A DNA stretch of 23,792 nucleotides from DASUPK01 sp046732465. Lineage in GTDB: Bacteria; Actinomycetota; Thermoleophilia; Solirubrobacterales; 70-9. Below the pieces are notes generated by a model, which saw only the letters and a program-made list of their open reading frames with translations, did no database searches and had not been told where the DNA came from. The position numbers and the translations under genes are program-made. Positions 21,730 through 23,792 of the stretch are shown here, piece by piece (positions within the stretch are counted from its first letter, which is position 1; every line of letters starts with the position of its first letter). The stretch is from positions 1 through 23,792 of the forward strand of contig JBKPND010000038.1 in assembly GCA_046732465.1 (NCBI GenBank), in the 5' to 3' direction.

Positions 21730-22631
21730 GGCACGGGCACCCCGATCGGCCCGGCACCCGGTTGGGTGGCGAGCGCGTAGCGGTTTCGCAGTCCGTCCCC
21801 GAGCAGGTTGGCGGCGGCGGTAACCCCCTTCGCGTCCGTCCCGGTGACCACCCACGTGGGCGGCCCATCCCCGGGTCGCAGAGCTGCAATCAGCCCGCCG
21901 CCCTTGCCAATGCTTCCGGCGGGCTGACCCTGCTGGTTTAGCACCTCGAGAAGAGGCCTCGAAGCGCTACTGACGAAGCGGGCGAAGACGCCGCTGCGGT
22001 CGGGACCCTCGGCGAGGAGGTTCGCCGGAGCCTCTCCCCGGATCGTGTTCCACGGGCCGATCAGCACCGTGATCGAGTTCGGCCCGAGGCCAGACGAACC
22101 AACACCGGCCGACTTCAACCTGCTTGCAACCTCGTCACAGACGGGGCTAGCGGTCATGCATTCCGGATGGGTCGTCCATTGCGTGCCCTGAAACCCGTGC
22201 AGGAACGGCTCGGGCCAGGAGCCGACCACGGCGGGGACCCGCATCGCGGCCGTCCAGTCTCGGTAGTCCCACCAGATGCGGTCGCCGCCGGAGGCGTCGT
22301 ACTGGGCCGAGCCGATCGGCGACTCGATCCCGTTCACGTAGAAGAACCAGTCGCTGCGGCGGCCGCCGCTTTGGGAGCCGGCGAGCCCGTCGATCGACTG
22401 GATGAACCCGCCCCCGTAGCGGGTGGTGATGTCCGCGTTGCGGTCGAGGAGGCGGATCACGGTGTCGGATTCGCGGATCGAGTCGTTCTTCTGGAGCATG
22501 ACCTTGCTCCCGTAGTCCCGCGTCACGGTCAGGCTGACATCGCCCTCGTCCTTACCGGGACCGAGCCCGCAGCCCGCGACCGCCGCGGCGCAGAGCGCCA
22601 GGGCGGCCGCGAGGATGCGGGCGGAGATCAC
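21726..22631 (-). CDS. Lipoprotein with transcobalamin-type DUF4430 beta domain
   Basis: A 301-residue exported lipoprotein: signal peptide and lipobox AVAGC with Cys21 as the lipid-attachment residue. Residues 30-130 match the DUF4430 domain, the fold of the C-terminal beta domain of intrinsic factor and transcobalamin. It carries the pattern YGGGFIQSIDGL, SDWFFYVNGIESPIGSAQYD, GGDRIWWDYRDW. Residues 131-301 form a second domain I cannot name (SWPEPFLHG, a Cys pair near MTASPVCDEV, GPNSITVLIGPWN). It starts at GTG 22631, overlapping the previous stop by 4 bases, and its stop overlaps ecfT by 4 bases. Expected on the outer face of the cytoplasmic membrane as a cobalamin-binding partner of the importer (inference). 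Confidence 0.85.
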   Translation of the reverse strand: MISARILAAALALCAAAVAGCGLGPGKDEGDVSLTVTRDYGSKVMLQKNDSIRESDTVIRLLDRNADITTRYGGGFIQSIDGLAGSQSGGRRSDWFFYVNGIESPIGSAQYDASGGDRIWWDYRDWTAAMRVPAVVGSWPEPFLHGFQGTQWTTHPECMTASPVCDEVASRLKSAGVGSSGLGPNSITVLIGPWNTIRGEAPANLLAEGPDRSGVFARFVSSASRPLLEVLNQQGQPAGSIGKGGGLIAALRPGDGPPTWVVTGTDAKGVTAAANLLGDGLRNRYALATQPGAGPIGVPVP

Positions 22632-23668
22632 TTCTTGGTCTTCCCCTTGTGCTTGCCGTGCTTGCCCTTCTTGGCGGGGCGGCTGCGGTGCTCGCAGTTC
22701 TTGGCGAGCTTGTCCCCCTTGCCCGCCTTGACGCTGTCGTCACCGCCGCCGCAGTTGACGCGGTCCTTGCCGCCTCCGCGGACGTTGATCCGGTCGTCGC
22801 CGGCGAGCGCACGAACGCCGTCCCTGCTGCCTCGCGGCTTGATCCGATCAGGCCCGGCGGTGCCGGTGATCTGATCGACCCCGTCCGAGCCGACGATCAG
22901 GCGTCCCCGCGCGGCAGGACAGTCCGCGGCCTGCTGGAACGCGCAGATCGATGTCGACGCACTCGGGATGTCCGCGCCACGAGTGGCCTGGATCTGCGCC
23001 GCCCCGGGTCCGTTGAGCGCCACCTGGGCGTTGCCCGCCGCGTCGGTGGTGACCGGAGACGCGCCGCCCGAGACCGTCGCGCCGGCGGCCGGGGTCGCGG
23101 TGCCGTCGTCGCCATAGGCGAGCACCTGGACCGCGAACGGAGTGCCGACGGGCTGTCGAACCGGTGCGTTCAGAACGAGCTCCGGCGGTGGCGGGAAATT
23201 CGGCGCCAGGTACCAGAGGACCTGGTCGCCAGGATGGGTTGCGAACTGCGAGCCGCCCACCTGCAGACCGACGTGGTTCACCTTCGTGTACCAGAACGCG
23301 GAGCCCTGGGCGACCTGGCCGCCGATGCCGCAGACGCCGAGGCCGAAGCCCTGGGACACGAAGGTGTCCGTCAGCAGCAGGGGATTGAGCCGGCTGCGGC
23401 TCTTCGCCGCCTCGACGACGACGCCGAGGGCGTTCGCTCCGGGGACGGTCACCCCCTGACCGGAGCCGCCGCTTCCGGGGCCGAAGCACTCGGCCCCTGG
23501 GTTGGTGGGCATCGTCGTCGTGTCGCTGTACTGAGTCAGGTCATCGAGCTCTCCGCTCGTACCCACCACCCGCAGATCGTCGCCGACGCTTGCGCTCGCA
23601 CCGGCCGGTCCGACCAGGGCAAGCGTGATCAGCGACGCCAGCGCCGCAATCGAGACAGTCATTCTCAT
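22628..23668 (-). CDS. Secreted DUF4430/Ig-like/RTX-repeat protein, first gene after the B12 riboswitch
   Basis: A 346-residue exported protein. Its parts are: a signal peptide (1-27, cut near ASA); a DUF4430-like region (about 75-155: LGVVVEAAKS, SQGFGLGVCGIGG, AFWYTKVNHVGLQVGG, HPGDQVLWYLAP); a bacterial Ig-like domain (about 165-245, AGATVSGGASPVTTDAAGNA); RTX-like glycine/aspartate calcium-binding repeats (about 255-320, GTAGPDRIKPRG, LAGDDRINVRGGGKD, CGGGDDSVKAG); and a lysine-rich tail (KKGKHGKHKGKTKK). The tail may bind anionic cell-wall polymers. ATG 23668 has GAGGAAGG about 11 bases upstream; ATG 23662 is also possible. Position right after the cobalamin riboswitch and coupling to the DUF4430 lipoprotein suggest B12 capture outside the cell. 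Confidence 0.85.
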   Translation of the reverse strand: MRMTVSIAALASLITLALVGPAGASASVGDDLRVVGTSGELDDLTQYSDTTTMPTNPGAECFGPGSGGSGQGVTVPGANALGVVVEAAKSRSRLNPLLLTDTFVSQGFGLGVCGIGGQVAQGSAFWYTKVNHVGLQVGGSQFATHPGDQVLWYLAPNFPPPPELVLNAPVRQPVGTPFAVQVLAYGDDGTATPAAGATVSGGASPVTTDAAGNAQVALNGPGAAQIQATRGADIPSASTSICAFQQAADCPAARGRLIVGSDGVDQITGTAGPDRIKPRGSRDGVRALAGDDRINVRGGGKDRVNCGGGDDSVKAGKGDKLAKNCEHRSRPAKKGKHGKHKGKTKK

Positions 23669-23710
23669 GTGGAGCCACCCCTTCCTCGAGGGTCGTGTTG
23701 GCTGGCCGGG

Positions 23711-23792
23711 GACAGGTCTCCTGGCTTCCCGGCTGACTCGAGGCGCCTTCCCAGGGAATCGATGACTCCCCAGTGGCCTTGCCTCAGCTTCA
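23711..23792 (-). ncRNA. Cobalamin riboswitch (3' part, runs off the window)
   Basis: Read on the minus strand, the segment contains the conserved GCCACTG (23771-23777), the GGGAAGGC stretch, and the B12 box AAGCCAGGAGACCTGTC (23711-23727), in the order and spacing of the AdoCbl/cobalamin riboswitch family. The 5' part of the aptamer lies beyond the window. It precedes the gene at 23668 by about 40 bases. Downstream, AGCCA (minus strand, 23699-23703) can pair with TGGCT (23673-23677), enclosing the Shine-Dalgarno, so control is probably at translation. Confidence 0.92.

Overview
The window is GC-rich, densely packed bacterial chromosome. It uses many GTG starts and one TTG start, has several 4-base gene overlaps, and few clear terminators. 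The gene content (actinobacterial-type Tad pilus core, RTX-like secreted protein, ECF transporter with a fused group I/II ATPase, divergent Rho) suggests an actinobacterium, most likely of the Thermoleophilia/Solirubrobacterales type. That placement is an inference from content and composition only. I saw no rRNA, tRNA, CRISPR array or insertion sequence.

Layout. 1-371 is a non-coding stretch with two hairpins, followed by a stand-alone Ada methylphosphotriester domain gene (372-587, +). 595-4138 (-) is a Tad/Flp pilus core operon: a four-helix membrane protein, CpaF ATPase, TadB and TadC. 4207-5632 (+) holds a macro-domain protein, a short AraC-type regulator and a VOC/glyoxalase-fold protein. 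5643-7617 (-) is a tightly overlapping unit of response regulator, soluble histidine kinase and CpaB-like pilus protein. A DHA2-type MFS exporter follows (7657-9114, -). 9181-10945 (-) is a small secreted-protein island: an atypical LuxR-type regulator, a 44-residue secreted peptide whose start codon seems to have been lost, and a 184-residue secreted protein. The last two share a 32-bp upstream element. 11082-13759 has DUF192, Bax-inhibitor-1-like, group II truncated haemoglobin, DNA-3-methyladenine glycosylase I and an unknown protein.

13756-23792 (-) is the most striking region. A cobalamin riboswitch at the right edge heads a compact gene run. The run encodes a secreted DUF4430/RTX protein, a DUF4430 lipoprotein, an EcfT permease, a double-ATPase EcfA and an ECF substrate-binding (S) membrane protein fused to an outward-facing alpha/alpha-toroid domain with its own C-terminal anchor. 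Animal intrinsic factor and transcobalamin consist of an alpha6/alpha6 barrel plus a beta domain of the DUF4430 type. This locus therefore looks like a split, membrane-tethered bacterial counterpart of those vitamin B12 carriers, joined directly to an ECF importer and under B12 control. The same run continues with short gaps into a nitroreductase-family protein, GlpD, and a divergent Rho factor with an altered Walker A motif and a shortened Q-loop region.
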